Notes: a model not told the origin generated them from the letters alone. A stretch of DNA of 40,695 nucleotides from Utricularia gibba (GCA_002189035.1 NEEC01000262.1:1-40695); one strand, 5' to 3'. Numbered from the stretch's first letter, positions 10,858-24,215 are shown. Translations and numbers: made by a program.

Positions 10858-13800
10858 GTGATATCGCAATTTAAACAAATGCAACATTGTATTCATCGAT
10901 TTGCATCCTTTTGTCCTCATGAGCCATAAAGAATCGCGGGCCCGGACCAAGTTCCTAGCGAGACTGGCCGCCACAAAACGAGAAGCTGTTCCTTGAAAAA
11001 CCATGTAGGCAACACCGAAAACCGAACGTTAATAAATACATCACTTTGCCGGGCTACAACTTACTTTGGGCCAAGGCCTAAGCTGATCTTTTTCCGGTTC
11101 CAAGTGCCCCAAAGACCGCCTTCTCATGTATAAAGTAAGTTGTTAAAAAATCATGTGGGGTGCACGTGACATCATAATTTAAACAAATGGATCATTTTTT
11201 TTAATCGATTTGCATCCAGTTGACCTCATGAGCCATACAGAATCGGGGTCAAGGACCAAGTTCCCAGCGAGACTGGCCGCCACAAAACGAGAAGCGGTTC
11301 CTTGAAAAACCATGTAGGCAGCCCCCGAAAACCGAACGATAATAAATACATCACTTTATTTGCCGGACTACAACTAACTCTCGGCAAGCCAAACCTTACC
11401 TTTGTCCCGTTCCAGTGCACCCAAAGACCGCCTGCTCAAGTATAAAGTAAGTTGTTGAAAAAATCATGTGGGGTGCACGTGATATCGCAATTTAAACAAA
11501 TGCAACATTGTATTCATCGATTTGCATCCTTTGTCCTCATGAGCCATAAAGAATCGCGGGCCCGGACCAAGTTCCTAGCGAGACTGGCCGCCACAAAACG
11601 AGAAGCTGTTCCTTGAAAAACCATGTAGGCAACACCGAAAACCGAACGTTAATAAATACATCACTTTCTTTGCCGGGCTACAACTTACTTTGGGCCAAGG
11701 CCTAAGCTGACCTTTTTCCGGTTCCAAGTGCCCCCAAGACCGCCTCCTCATGTATAAAGTATGTTGTTAAAAAAAAATCATGTGGGGTGCACGTGACATC
11801 GTAATTTAAACAAATGCATCATTTTTTTTAATCGATTTGCATCCAGTTGACCTCATGAGCCATACAGAATCGGGGTCAAGGACCAAGTTCCCAGCGAGAC
11901 TGGCCGCCACAAAACGAGAAGCGGTTCCTTGAAAAACCATGTAGGCAGCCCCCGAAAACCGAACGATAATAAATACATCACTTTATTTGCCGGACTACAA
12001 CTACTTTGGGCAAGGCCAAACTGACTTTTTCCGTTCCAGTGCCCCAAGACCGCCTCCTCAAGTATAAAGTAAGTTGTTGAAAAAATCATGTGGGTGCACG
12101 TGATATCGCAATTTAAACAAATGCAACATTGTATTCATCGATTTGCATCCTTTTGTCCTCATGAGCCATAAAGAATCGCGGGCCCGGACCAAGTTCCTAG
12201 CGAGACTGGCCGCCACAAAACGAGAAGCTGTTCCTTGAAAAACCATGTAGGCAACACCGAAAACCGAACGTTAATAAATACATCACTTTCTTTGCCGGGC
12301 TACAACTTACTTTGGGCCAAGGCCTAAGCTGACCTTTTTCCGGTTCCAAGTGCCCCCCAAGACCGCCTCCTCATGTATAAAGTATGTTGTTAAAAAAATC
12401 ATGTGGGGTGCACGTGACATCGTAATTTAAACAAATGCATCATTTTTTTTAATCGATTTGCATCCAGTTGACCTCATGAGCCATACAGAATCGGGGTCAA
12501 GGACCAAGTTCCCAGCGAGACTGGCCGCCACAAACGAGAAAGCGGTTCCTTGAAAAACATGTAGGCAGCCCCCGAAAACCGAACGATAATAAATACATCA
12601 CTTTATTTGCCGGACTACAACTAACTCTGGGCAAGCCAAACCTCTTTTTCCGTTCCAGGTGCACCCAAAGACCGCCTGCTCAAGTATAAAGTAAGTTGTT
12701 GAAAAAATCATGTGGGGTGCACGTGATATCGCAATTTAAACAAATGCAACATTGTATTCATCGATTTGCATCCTTTTGTCCTCATGAGCCATAAAGAATC
12801 GCGGGCCCGGACCAAGTTCCTAGCGAGACTGGCCGCCACAAACGAGAAGCTGTTCCTTGAAAAACCATGTAGGCAACACCGAACCGAACGTTAATAAATA
12901 CATTTTTTTTGCCGGCTACAACTTACTTTGGGCCAAGGCCTAAGCTGACCTTTTTCCGGTTCCAAGTGCCCCCAAGACCGCCTCCTCATGTATAAAGTAT
13001 GTTGTTAAAAAATCATGTGGGGTGCACGTGACATCGTAATTTAAACAAATGCATCATTTTTTTTAATCGATTTGCATCCAGTTGACCTCATGAGCCATAC
13101 AGAATCGGGGTCAAGGACCAAGTTCCCAGCGAGACTGGCCGCCACAAAACGAGAAGCGGTTCCTTGAAAAACCATGTAGGCAGCCCGAAAACCGAACGAT
13201 AATAAATACATCACTTTATTTGCCGGACTACAACTAACTCTCGGTGCAAGCCAAACCTTACCTTTGTCCCGTTCCAGGTGCACCCAAAGACCGCCTGCTC
13301 AAGTATAAAGTAAGTTGTTGAAAAAATCATGTGGGGTGCACGTGATATCGCAATTTAAACAAATGCAACATTGTATTCATCGATTTGCATCCTTTTGTCC
13401 TCATGAGCCATAAAGAATCGCGGGCCCGGACCAAGTTCCTAGCGAGACTGGCCGCCACAAAACGAGAAGCTGTTCCTTGAAAAACCATGTAGGCAACACC
13501 GAAAACCGAACGTTAATAAATACATCACTTTCTTTGCCGGGCTACAACTTACTTTGGGCCAAGGCCTAAGCTGATCTTTTTCCGGTTCCAAGTGCCCCCA
13601 AAGACCGCCTTCTCAAGTATAAAGTAAGTTGTTGAAAAAATCATGTGGGGTGCACGTGACATCGTAATTTAAACAAATGCATCATTTTTTTTAATCGATT
13701 TGCATCCAGTTGACCTCATGAGCCATACAGAATCGGGGTCAAGGACCAAGTTCCCAGCGAGACTGGCCGCCACAAAACGAGAAGCGGTTCCTTGAAAAAC

Positions 13801-16470
13801 CATGTAGGCAGCCCCCGAAAACCGAACGATAATAAATACATCACTTTATTTGCCGGACTACAACTAACTCTCGGTGCAAGCCAAACCTTACCTTTGTCCC
13901 GTTCCAGGTGCACCCAAAGACCGCCTGCTCAAGTATAAAGTAAGTTGTTGAAAAAATCATGTGGGGTGCACGTGATATCGCAATTTAAACAAATGCAACA
14001 TTGTATTCATCGATTTGCATCCTTTTGTCCTCATGAGCCATAAAGAATCGCGGGCCCGGACCAAGTTCCTAGCGAGACTGGCCGCCACAAAACGAGAAGC
14101 TGTTCCTTGAAAAACCATGTAGGCAACACCGAAAACCGAACGTTAATAAATACATCACTTTCTTTGCCGGGCTACAACTTACTTTGGGCCAAGGCCTAAG
14201 CTGATCTTTTTTCCGGTTCCAAGTGCACCCAAGACCGCCTTCTCAAGTATAAAGTAAGTTGTTGAAAAAATCATGTGGGGTGCACGTGACATCATAATTT
14301 AAACAAATGATCATTTTTTTAATCGATTTGCATCCAGTTGACCTCATGAGCCATACAGAATCGGGGTGGACCAAGTTCCCAGCGAGACTGGCCGCCACAA
14401 AACGAGAAGCGGTTCCTTGAAAAACCATGTAGGCAGCCCCCGAAAACCGAACGATAATAAATACATCACTTTATTTGCCGGACTACAACTAACTCTCGGC
14501 AAGCCAAACCTTACCTTTGTCCCGTTCCAGGTGCACCCAAAGACCGCCTCTCAAGTATAAAGTAAGTTGTTGAAAAAATCATGTGGGGTGCACGTGATAT
14601 CGCAATTTAAACAAATGCAACATTGTATTCATCGATTTGCATCCTTTTGTCCTCATGAGCCATAAAGAATCGCGGGCCCGGACCAAGTTCCTAGCGAGAC
14701 TGGCGCCACAAAACGAGAAGCTGTTCCTTGAAAAACCATGTAGGCAACACGAAAACCGAACGTTAATAAATACATCACTTTCTTTGCCGGGCTACAACTT
14801 ACTTTGGGCCAAGGCCTAAGCTGACCTTTTTCCGGTTCCAAGTGCCCCCAAGACCGCCTCCTCAGTATAAAGTATGTTGTTAAAAAATCATGTGGGGTGC
14901 ACGTGACATCGTAATTTAAACAAATGCATCATTTTTTTTAATCGATTTGCATCCAGTTGACCTCATGAGCCATACAGAATCGGGGTCAAGGACCAAGTTC
15001 CCAGCGAGACTGGCCGCCACAAAACGAGAAGCGGTTCCTTGAAAAACCATGTAGGCAGCCCCCGAAAACCGAACGATAATAAATACATCACTTTATTTGC
15101 CGGACTACAACTAACTCTCGTGCAAGCCAAACCTTACCTTTGTCCCGTTCCAGGTGCACCCAAAGACCGCCTCCTCAAGTATAAAGTAAGTTGTTGAAAA
15201 AATCATGTGGGGTGCACGTGATATCGCAATTTAAACAAATGCAACATTGTATTCATCGATTTGCATCCTTTTGTCCTCATGAGCCATAAAGAATCGCGGG
15301 CCCGGACCAAGTTCCTAGCGAGACTGGCCGCCACAAAACGAGAAGCTGTTCCTTGAAAAACCATGTAGGCAACACCGAAAACCGAACGTTAATAAATACA
15401 TCACTTTCTTTGCCGGGCTACAACTTACTTTGGGCCAAGGCCTAAGCTGACCTTTTTCCGGTTCCAAGTGCCCCAAGACCGCCTCCTCAGTATAAAGTAT
15501 GTTGTTAAAAAAATCATGTGGGGTGCACGTGACATCGTAATTTAAACAAATGCATCATTTTTTTAATCGATTTGCATCCAGTTGACCTCATGAGCCATAC
15601 AGAATCGGGGTCAAGGACCAAGTTCCCAGCGAGACTGGCCGCCACAAAACGAGAAGCGGTTCCTTGAAAAACCATGTAGGCAGCCCCCGAAAACCGAACG
15701 ATAATAAATACATCACTTTATTTGCCGGACTACAACTAACTCTCGTGCAAGCCAAACCTTACCTTTGTCCCGTTCCAGGTGCACCCAAACCGCCCGCTCA
15801 AGTATAAAGTAAGTTGTTGAAAAAATCATGTGGGGTGCACGTGATATCGCAATTTAAACAAATGCAACATTGTATTCATCGATTTGCATCCTTTTGTCCT
15901 CATGAGCCATAAAGAATCGCGGGCCCGGACCAAGTTCCTAGCGAGACTGGCCGCCACAAAACGAGAAGCTGTTCCTTGAAAAACCATGTAGGCAACACCG
16001 AAAACCGAACGTTAATAAATACATCACTTTCTTTGCCGGGCTACAACTTACTTTGGGCCAAGGCCTAAGCTGACTTTTTCCGGTTCCAAGTGCACCCAAA
16101 GACCGCCTTCTCAAGTATAAAGTAAGTTGTTGAAAAAATCATGTGGGGTGCACGTGACATCATAATTTAAACAAATGGATCATTTTTTTTAATCGATTTG
16201 CATCCAGTTGACCTCATGAGCCATACAGAATCGGGGTCAAGGACCAAGTTCCCAGCGAGACTGGCCGCCACAAAACGAGAAGCGGTTCCTTGAAAAACCA
16301 TGTAGGCAGCCCCCGAAAACCGAACGATAATAAATACATCACTTTATTTTGCCGGACTACAACTAACTCTCGGTGCAAGCCAAACCTTACCTTTGTCCCG
16401 TTCCAGGTGCACCCAAAGACCGCCTGCTCAAGTATAAAGTAAGTTGTTGAAAAAATCATGTGGGGTGCAC

Positions 16471-16766
16471 GTGATATCGCAATTTAAACAAATGCAACAT
16501 TGTATTCATCGATTTGCATCCTTTTGTCCTCATGAGCCATAAAGAATCGCGGGCCCGGACCAAGTTCCTAGCGAGACTGGCCGCCACAAAACGAGAAGCT
16601 GTTCCTTGAAAAACCATGTAGGCAAACACCGAAACCGAACGTTAATAAATACATCACTTTCTTTGCCGGGCTACAACTTACTTTGGGCCAAGGCCTAAGC
16701 TGATCCCCCAAGTGCACCGCCTCCTCATGTATAAAGTAGTTGTTAAAAAAATCATGTGGGGTGCAC
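16471..16766 (+). repeat. B monomer with a collapsed tail (296 bp)
   Basis: At 16701-16722 the unit reads TGATCCCCCAAGTGCACCGCC; the normal B tail here has TGATCTTTTTCCGGTTCCAAG followed by CACCCAAAGACCGCC. The T5 run with CCGGTT, and later CCAAAGAC, are missing. The head of the tail (CCAAGGCCTAAG) is intact. The following junction has TATAAAGTAGTTG with one A lost. Confidence 0.8.
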
Positions 16767-17080
16767 GTGACATCGTAATTTAAACAAATGATCATTTTTT
16801 TTAATCGATTTGCATCCAGTTGACCTCATGAGCCATACAGAATCGGGGTCAAGGACCAAGTTCCCAGCGAGACTGGCCGCCACAAAACGAGAAGCGGTTC
16901 CTTGAAAAACCATGTAGGCAGCCCCCGAAAACCGAACGATAATAAATACATCACTTTATTTGCCGGACTACAACTAACTCTCGTGCAAGCCAAACCTTAC
17001 CTTTGTCCCGTTCCAGGTGCACCCAAAGACCGCCTGCTCAAGTATAAAGTAAGTTGTTGAAAAAATCATGTGGGGTGCAC

Positions 17081-17389
17081 GTGATATCGCAATTTTAAAA
17101 AATGCATCATTTTTTCATCGATTTGCATCCATTGACCTCATGAGCCATAAAGAATCGCGGGCCCGGACCAAGTTCCTAGCGAGACTGGCCGCCACAAAAC
17201 GAGAAGCTGTTCCTTGAAAAACCATGTAGGCAACACCGAAAACCGAACGTTAATAAATACATCACTTTCTTTGCCGGCTACAACTTACTTTGGGCCAAGG
17301 CCTAAGCTGATCTTTTTCCGGTTCCAAGTGCACCCAAAGACCGCCTTCTCAGTATAAAGTAAGTTGTTGAAAAAATCATGTGGGGGCAC
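17081..17389 (+). repeat. Chimeric B monomer with an A-like head interior
   Basis: After the B head GTGATATCGCAA the sequence is unusual: TTTTAAAAAATGCATCATTTTTTCATCG, followed by CCATTGACCTCATGAGCC, which mixes A1-like GCATCATTTTTT and TTGACC with B. From CATAAAGAATCGCGGGCCC on it is a normal B. The DraI-like TTTAAACAAATG block is altered to TTTTAAAAAATG. A related patch (CCATTTGACC) is in the B unit at 18323 and CTTTTGACC in that at 21412. Confidence 0.75.
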
Positions 17390-18968
17390 GTGACATCATA
17401 ATTTAAACAAATGGATCTTTTTTTTAATCGATTTGCATCCAGTTGACCTCATGAGCCATACAGAATCGGGGTCAAGGACCAAGTTCCCAGCGAGACTGGC
17501 CGCCACAAACGAGAAGCGGTTCCTTGAAAAACCATGTAGGCAGCCCCCGAAAACCGAACGATAATAAATACATCACTTTATTTGCCGGACTACAACTAAC
17601 TCTCGTGCAAGCCAAACCTTTTTGTCCCGTTCCAGGTGCACCCAAGACCGCCTTCTCAAGTATAAAGTAAGTTGTTGAAAAAATCATGTGGGGTGCACGT
17701 GATATCGCAATTTAAACAAATGCAACATTGTATTCATCGATTTGCATCCTTTTGTCCTCATGAGCCATAAAGAATCGCGGGCCCGGACCAAGTTCCTAGC
17801 GAGACTGGCCGCCACAAAACGAGAAGCTGTTCCTTGAAAAACCATGTAGGCAACACCGAAAACCGAACGTTAATAAATACATCACTTTCTTTGCCGGGCT
17901 ACAACTTACTTTGGGCCAAGGCCTAAGCTGATCTTTTTCCGGTTCCAAGTGCCCCAAGACCGCCTTCTCAAGTATAAAGTAAGTTGTTGAAAAAATCATG
18001 TGGGGTGCACGTGACATCATAATTTAAACAAATGGATCATTTTTTTAATCGATTTGCATCCAGTTGACCTCATGAGCCATACAGAATCGGGGTCAAGGAC
18101 CAAGTTCCCAGCGAGACTGGCCGCCACAAAACGAGAAGCGGTTCCTTGAAAAACCATGTAGGCAGCCCCGAAAACCGAACGATAATAAATACATCACTTT
18201 ATTTGCCGGACTACAACTAACTCTCGGTGCAAGCCAAACCTTACCTTTGTCCCGTTCCAGTGCACCCAAGACCGCCTGCTCAAGTATAAAGTAAGTTGTT
18301 GAAAAAATCATGTGGGGTGCACGTGATATCGCAATTTAAACAAATGCAACATTTTATTCATCGATTTGCATCCATTTGACCTCATGAGCCATAAAGAATC
18401 GCGGGCCCGGACCAAGTTCCTAGCGAGACTGGCCGCCACAAAACGAGAAGCTGTTCCTTGAAAAACCATGTAGGCAACACCGAAAACCGAACGTTAATAA
18501 ATACATCACTTTCTTTGCCGGGCTACAACTTACTTTGGGCCAAGGCCTAAGCTGACCTTTTTCCGGTTCCAAGTGCCCCCAAGACCGCCTTCTCAAGTAT
18601 AAAGTAAGTTGTTAAAAAATCATGTGGGGTGCACGTGACATCGTAATTTAAACAAATGATCATTTTTTTTAATCGATTTGCATCCAGTTGACCTCATGAG
18701 CCATACAGAATCGGGGTCAAGGACCAAGTTCCCAGCGAGACTGGCCGCCACAAAACGAGAAGCGGTTCCTTGAAAAACCATGTAGGCAGCCCCCGAAAAC
18801 CGAACGATAATAAATACATCACTTTATTTGCCGGACTACAACTAACTCTCGTGCAAGCCAAACCTTACCTTTGTCCCGTTCCAGGTGCACCCAAAGACCG
18901 CCTGCTCAAGTATAAAGTAAGTTGTTGAAAAAATCATGTGGGTGCACGTGATATCGCAATTTAAACAA

Positions 18969-18986
18969 ATGCAAATCGATTTGCAT
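18969..18986. repeat. Perfect 18-bp palindrome created by a 10-bp deletion
   Basis: The sequence ATGCAAATCGATTTGCAT is its own reverse complement. It arises in the B unit at 18948 because CATTGTATTC is missing between ATGCAA and ATCGATTTGCAT. It therefore presents two octamers (ATGCAAAT and ATTTGCAT) back to back. In normal B units the same ATGCAA and TTGCAT form an inverted repeat with a loop of 16 bases, so the deletion removed most of that loop. The B unit at 32152 has a smaller loss (ATGCAAATTCATCG) in the same place. Confidence 0.9.
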
Positions 18987-21900
18987 CCTTTTGTCCTCAT
19001 GAGCCATAAAGAATCGCGGGCCCGGACCAAGTTCCTAGCGAGACTGGCCGCCACAAAACGAGAAGCTGTTCCTTGAAAAACCATGTAGGCAACACCGAAA
19101 ACCGAACGTTAATAAATACATCACTTTCTTTGCCGGCTACAACTTACTTTGGGCCAAGGCCTAAGCTGACCTTTTTCCGGTTCCAAGTGCCCAAAGACCG
19201 CCTCTCAAGTATAAAGTAAGTTGTTGAAAAAATCATGTGGGGTGCACGTGACATCGTAATTTAAACAAATGGATCATTTTTTTTAATCGATTTGCATCCA
19301 GTTGACCTCATGAGCCATACAGAATCGGGGTCAAGGACCAAGTTCCCAGCGAGACTGGCCGCCACAAAACGAGAAGCGGTTCCTTGAAAAACCATGTAGG
19401 CAGCCCCCGAAAACCGAACGATAATAAATACATCACTTTATTTGCCGGACTACAACTAACTCTCGTGCAAGCCAAACCTTACCTTTGTCCCGTTCCAGTG
19501 CACCCAAAGACCGCCCTCAAGTATAAAGTAAGTTGTTGAAAAAATCATGTGGGTGCACGTGATATCGCAATTTAAACAAATGCAACATTGATTCATCGAT
19601 TTGCATCCTTTTGTCCTCATGAGCCATAAAGAATCGCGGGCCCGGACCAAGTTCCTAGCGAGACTGGCCGCCACAAAACGAGAAGCTGTTCCTTGAAAAA
19701 CCATGTAGGCAACACCGAAAACCGAACGTTAATAAATACATCACTTTCTTTGCCGGGCTACAACTTACTTTGGGCCAAGGCCTAAGCTGACCTTTTTCCG
19801 GTTCCAAGTGCCCCAAGACCGCCTCCTCAGTATAAAGTAGTTGTTAAAAAATCATGTGGGGTGCACGTGACATCGTAATTTAAACAAATGCATCATTTTT
19901 TTTAATCGATTTGCATCCAGTTGACCTCATGAGCCATACAGAATCGGGTCAAGGACCAAGTTCCCAGCGAGACTGGCCGCCACAAAACGAGAAGCGGTTC
20001 CTTGAAAAACCATGTAGGCAGCCCCCGAAAACCGAACGATAATAAATACATCACTTTATTTGCCGGACTACAACTAACTCTCGTGCAAGCCAAACCTTAC
20101 CTTTGTCCCGTTCCAGGTGCACCCAAAGACCGCCTGCTCAAGTATAAAGTAAGTTGTTGAAAAATCATGTGGGTGCACGTGATATCGCAATTTAAACAAA
20201 TGCAACATTTTTTTCATCGATTTGCATCCTTTTGTCCTCATGAGCCATAAAGAATCGCGGGCCCGGACCAACCTAGCGAGACTGGCCGCCACAAAACGAG
20301 AAGCTGTTCCTTGAAAAACCATGTAGGCAACACGAAAACCGAACGTTAATAAATACATCACTTTCTTTGCCGGGCTACAACTTACTTTGGCCAAGGCCTA
20401 AGCTGACCTTTTTCCGGTTCCAAGTGCACCCAAAGACCGCCTTCTCAAGTATAAAGTAAGTTGTTGAAAAAATCATGTGGGTGCACGTGACATCGTAATT
20501 TAAACAAATGGATCATTTTTTTTAATCGATTTGCATCCAGTTGACCTCATGAGCCATACAGAATCGGGGTCAAGGACCAAGTTCCCAGCGAGACTGGCCG
20601 CCACAAAACGAGAAGCGGTTCCTTGAAAAACCATGTAGGCAGCCCCGAAAACCGAACGAATAAATACATCACTTTATTTGCCGGACTACAACTAACTCTC
20701 GTGCAAGCCAAACCTTACCTTTGTCCCGTTCCAGTGCACCCAAAGACCGCCTGCTCAAGTATAAAGTAAGTTGTTGAAAAATCATGTGGTGCACGTGATA
20801 TCGCAATTTAAACAAATGCAACATTGTATTCATCGATTTGCATCCTTTTGTCCTCATGAGCCATAAAGAATCGCGGGCCCGGACCAAGTTCCTAGCGAGA
20901 CTGGCCGCCACAAAACGAGAAGCTGTTCCTTGAAAAACCATGTAGGCAACACCGAAAACCGAACGTTAATAAATACATCACTTTCTTTGCCGGGCTACAA
21001 CTTACTTTGGGCCAAGGCCTAAGCTGACCTTTTTCCGGTTCCAAGTGCCCCCAAGACCGCCTCTCATGTATAAAGTATGTTGTTAAAAAATCATGTGGGT
21101 GCACGTGACATCGTAATTTAAACAAATGCATCATTTTTTTTAATCGATTTGCATCCAGTTGACCTCATGAGCCATACAGAATCGGGGTCAAGGACCAAGT
21201 TCCCAGCGACTGGCCGCCACAAAACGAGAAGCGGTTCCTTGAAAAACCATGTAGGCAGCCCCCGAAAACCGAACGATAATAAATACATCACTTTATTTGC
21301 CGGACTACAACTAACTTCTCGGCAAGAACCTTACCTTTGTCCCGTTCCAGTGCACCCAAAGACCGCCTGCTCAAGTATAAAGTAAGTTGTTGAAAAAATC
21401 ATGGGGTGCACGTGATATCGCAATTTAAACAAATGCACATTTTTTCATCGATTTGCATCCTTTTGACCTCATGAGCCATAAAGAATCGCGGGCCCGGACC
21501 AAGTTCCTAGCGAGACTGGCCGCCACAAAACGAGAAGCTGTTCCTTGAAAAACCATGTAGGCAACACCGAAAACCGAACGTTAATAAATACATCACTTTC
21601 TTTGCCGGCTACAACTTACTTTGGGCCAAGGCCTAAGCTGACCTTTTTCCGGTTCCAAGTGCACCCAAGACCGCCTTCTCAAGTATAAAGTAAGTTGTTG
21701 AAAAAATCATGTGGGGTGCACGTGACATCGTAATTTAAACAAATGGATCATTTTTTTAATCGATTTGCATCCAGTTGACCTCATGAGCCATACAGAATCG
21801 GGGTCAAGGACCAAGTTCCCAGCGAGACTGGCCGCCACAAAACGAGAAGCGGTTCCTTGAAAAACCATGTAGGCAGCCCCCGAAAACCGAACGATAATAA

Positions 21901-24159
21901 ATACATCACTTTATTTGCCGGACTACAACTTACTTTGGCAAGCCAAAAGCTACCTTTTTCCGGTTCCAAGTGCCCCCCAAAGACCGCCTCTCAAGTATAA
22001 AGTAAGTTGTTAAAAAATCATGTGGGGTGCACGTGATATCGCAATTTAAACAAATGCATTGTTTTCATCGATTTGCATCCTTTTGTCCTCATGAGCCATA
22101 AAGAATCGCGGGCCCGGACCAAGTTCCTAGCGAGACTGGCCGCCACAAAACGAGAAGCTGTTCCTTGAAAAACCATGTAGGCAACACCGAAAACCGAACG
22201 TTAATAAATACATCACTTTCTTTGCCGGGCTACAACTTACTTTGGGCCAAGGCCTAAGCTGATCTTTTTCCGGTTCCAAGTGCACCCAAAGACCGCCTTC
22301 TCAAGTATAAAGTAAGTTGTTGAAAAAATCATGTGGGTGCACGTGACATCATAATTTAAACAAATGGATCATTTTTTTAATCGATTTGCATCCAGTTGAC
22401 CTCATGAGCCATACAGAATCGGGGTCAAGGACCAAGTTCCCAGCGAGACTGGCCGCCAAAACGAGAAGCGGTTCCTTGAAAAACCATGTAGGCAGCCCCC
22501 GAAAACCGAACGATAATAAATACATCACTTTATTTGCCGGACTACAACTAACTCTCGTGCAAGCCAAACCTTACCTTTGTCCGTTCCAGGTGCACCCAAA
22601 GACCGCCTGCTCAAGTATAAAGTAAGTTGTTGAAAAAATCATGTGGGGTGCACGTGATATCGCAATTTAAACAAATGCAACATTTATTCATCGATTTGCA
22701 TCCTTTTGTCCTCATGAGCCATAAAGAATCGCGGGCCGGACCAAGTTCCTAGCGAGACTGGCCGCCACAAAACGAGAAGCTGTTCCTTGAAAAACCATGT
22801 AGGCAACACCGAAAACCGAACGTTAATAAATACATCACTTTCTTTGCCGGGCTACAACTTACTTTGGGCCAAGGCCTAAGCTGATCTTTTTCCGGTTCCA
22901 AGTGCACCCAAGACCGCCTTCTCAAGTATAAAGTAAGTTGTTGAAAAAATCATGTGGTGCACGTGACATCATAATTTAAACAAATGGATCATTTTTTTTA
23001 ATCGATTTGCATCCAGTTGACCTCATGAGCCATACAGAATCGGGTCAAGGACCAAGTTCCCAGCGAGACTGGCCGCCAAAACGAGAAGCGTTCCTTGAAA
23101 AACCATGTAGGCAGCCCCCGAAAACCGAACGATAATAAATACATCACTTTTCCGGACTACAACTAACTTTGGGCAAGCCAAAACCTTTTCCGTTCCAGTG
23201 CACCCAAAGACCGCCTCCTCAAGTATAAAGTAAGTTGTTGAAAAAATCATGTGGGGTGCACGTGATATCGCAATTTAAACAAATGCAACATTTTTTCATC
23301 GATTTGCATCCTTTTGTCCTCATGAGCCATAAGAATCGCGGGCCCGGACCAAGTTCCTAGCGAGACTGGCCGCCACAAAACGAGAAGCTGTTCCTTGAAA
23401 AACCATGTAGGCAACACCGAAAACCGAACGTTAATAAATACATCACTTTCTTTGCCGGGCTACAACTTACTTTGGGCCAAGCCTAAGCTGATCTTTTCCG
23501 GTTCCAAGTGCACCCAAAGACCGCCTTCTCAGTATAAAGTAAGTTGTTGAAAAAATCATGTGGGGTGCACGTGACATCATAATTTAAACAAATGGATCAT
23601 TTTTTTTAATCGATTTGCATCCAGTTGACCTCATGAGCCATACAGAATCGGGGTCAAGGACCAAGTTCCCAGCGAGACTGGCCGCCACAAAACGAGAAGC
23701 GGTTCCTTGAAAAACCATGTAGGCAGCCCCCGAAAACCGAACGATAATAAATACATCACTTTATTTGCCGGACTACAACTAACTCTCGGTGCAAGCCAAA
23801 CCTACCTTTGTCCCGTTCCAGGTGCACCCAAAGACCGCCTGCTCAAGTATAAAGTAAGTTGTTGAAAAAATCATGTGGGGTGCACGTGATATCGCAATTT
23901 AAACAAATGCAACATTGTATTCATCGATTTGCATCCTTTTGTCCTCATGAGCCATAAAGAATCGGGGGCCCGACCAAGTTCCTAGCGAGACTGGCCGCCA
24001 CAAAACGAGAAGCTGTTCCTTGAAAAACCATGTAGGCAACACCGAAAACGAACGTTAATAAATACATCACTTTCTTTGCCGGGCTACAACTTACTTTGGG
24101 CCAAGGCCTAAGCTGATCTTTTTCCGGTTCCAAGTGCACCCAAAGACCGCCTTCTCAAG

Positions 24160-24215
24160 TTGTAAAATTGTTGAAAGCAACATCATGTGAACGTTAATAA
24201 GTACATCACTTTCTT
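24160..24215 (+). repeat. Scrambled B/A junction with a displaced copy of monomer sequence
   Basis: The junction normally reads CAAGTATAAAG, GTTGAAAAAATCATG, GGGTGCACGTGACATC. Here it reads CAAGTTGTAAAATTG, TTGAAAGCAACATCATGTG and then GAACGTTAATAAGTACATC, ACTTTCTT, before rejoining A at CATAATTTAAAC. The inserted part matches the interior of a B monomer (present in order at about 24050-24077) with one A-to-G change. The junction CACGTG, GTGCAC and TATAAA are all lost. A template switch copying a nearby B segment is the simplest explanation; an assembly artefact is the alternative. Confidence 0.82.

Larger units (their letters stand above)
6225..13655 (+). repeat. Array block 2: mostly B1-A1 junction subtype
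   Basis: A starts: 6225, 6848, 7447, 8073, 8686, 9311, 9923, 10548, 11166, 11793, 12414, 13028. B starts: 6537, 7138, 7761, 8383, 9000, 9622, 10238, 10858, 11479, 12100, 12723, 13342. Alternation is perfect. B1-A1 junctions dominate, with clean B2-A2 type junctions or A2 heads at 6225 and 11166 and mixed ones at 8073, 8686 and 9923. Several monomers carry small internal deletions: 6848, 8383, 9622, 10548 and 12723 are each described separately. Confidence 0.93.
13656..24214 (+). repeat. Array block 3: transition zone, mixed subtypes and patchwork heads
   Basis: A starts: 13656, 14286, 14903, 15529, 16154, 16767, 17390, 18011, 18635, 19248, 19867, 20487, 21105, 21722, 22343, 22963, 23571. B starts: 13972, 14594, 15218, 15841, 16471, 17081, 17699, 18323, 18948, 19559, 20179, 20795, 21412, 22033, 22654, 23262, 23886. 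B1-A1 and B2-A2 junctions interleave until about 21.7 kb; from 22343 onward A2 heads prevail. Many B monomers between 17081 and 23262 have an altered head, with ATTTTTTC or similar where ATTGTATTC is normal, which looks like conversion from A or T-tract slippage. Several junctions here have GTGGG or GTGG for GTGGGG. Confidence 0.92.

Noticed and set aside
24160-24215. Transposon insertion at the scrambled junction
   Set aside because: The extra sequence is a copy of the B monomer's own interior, without terminal inverted repeats or a target-site duplication.
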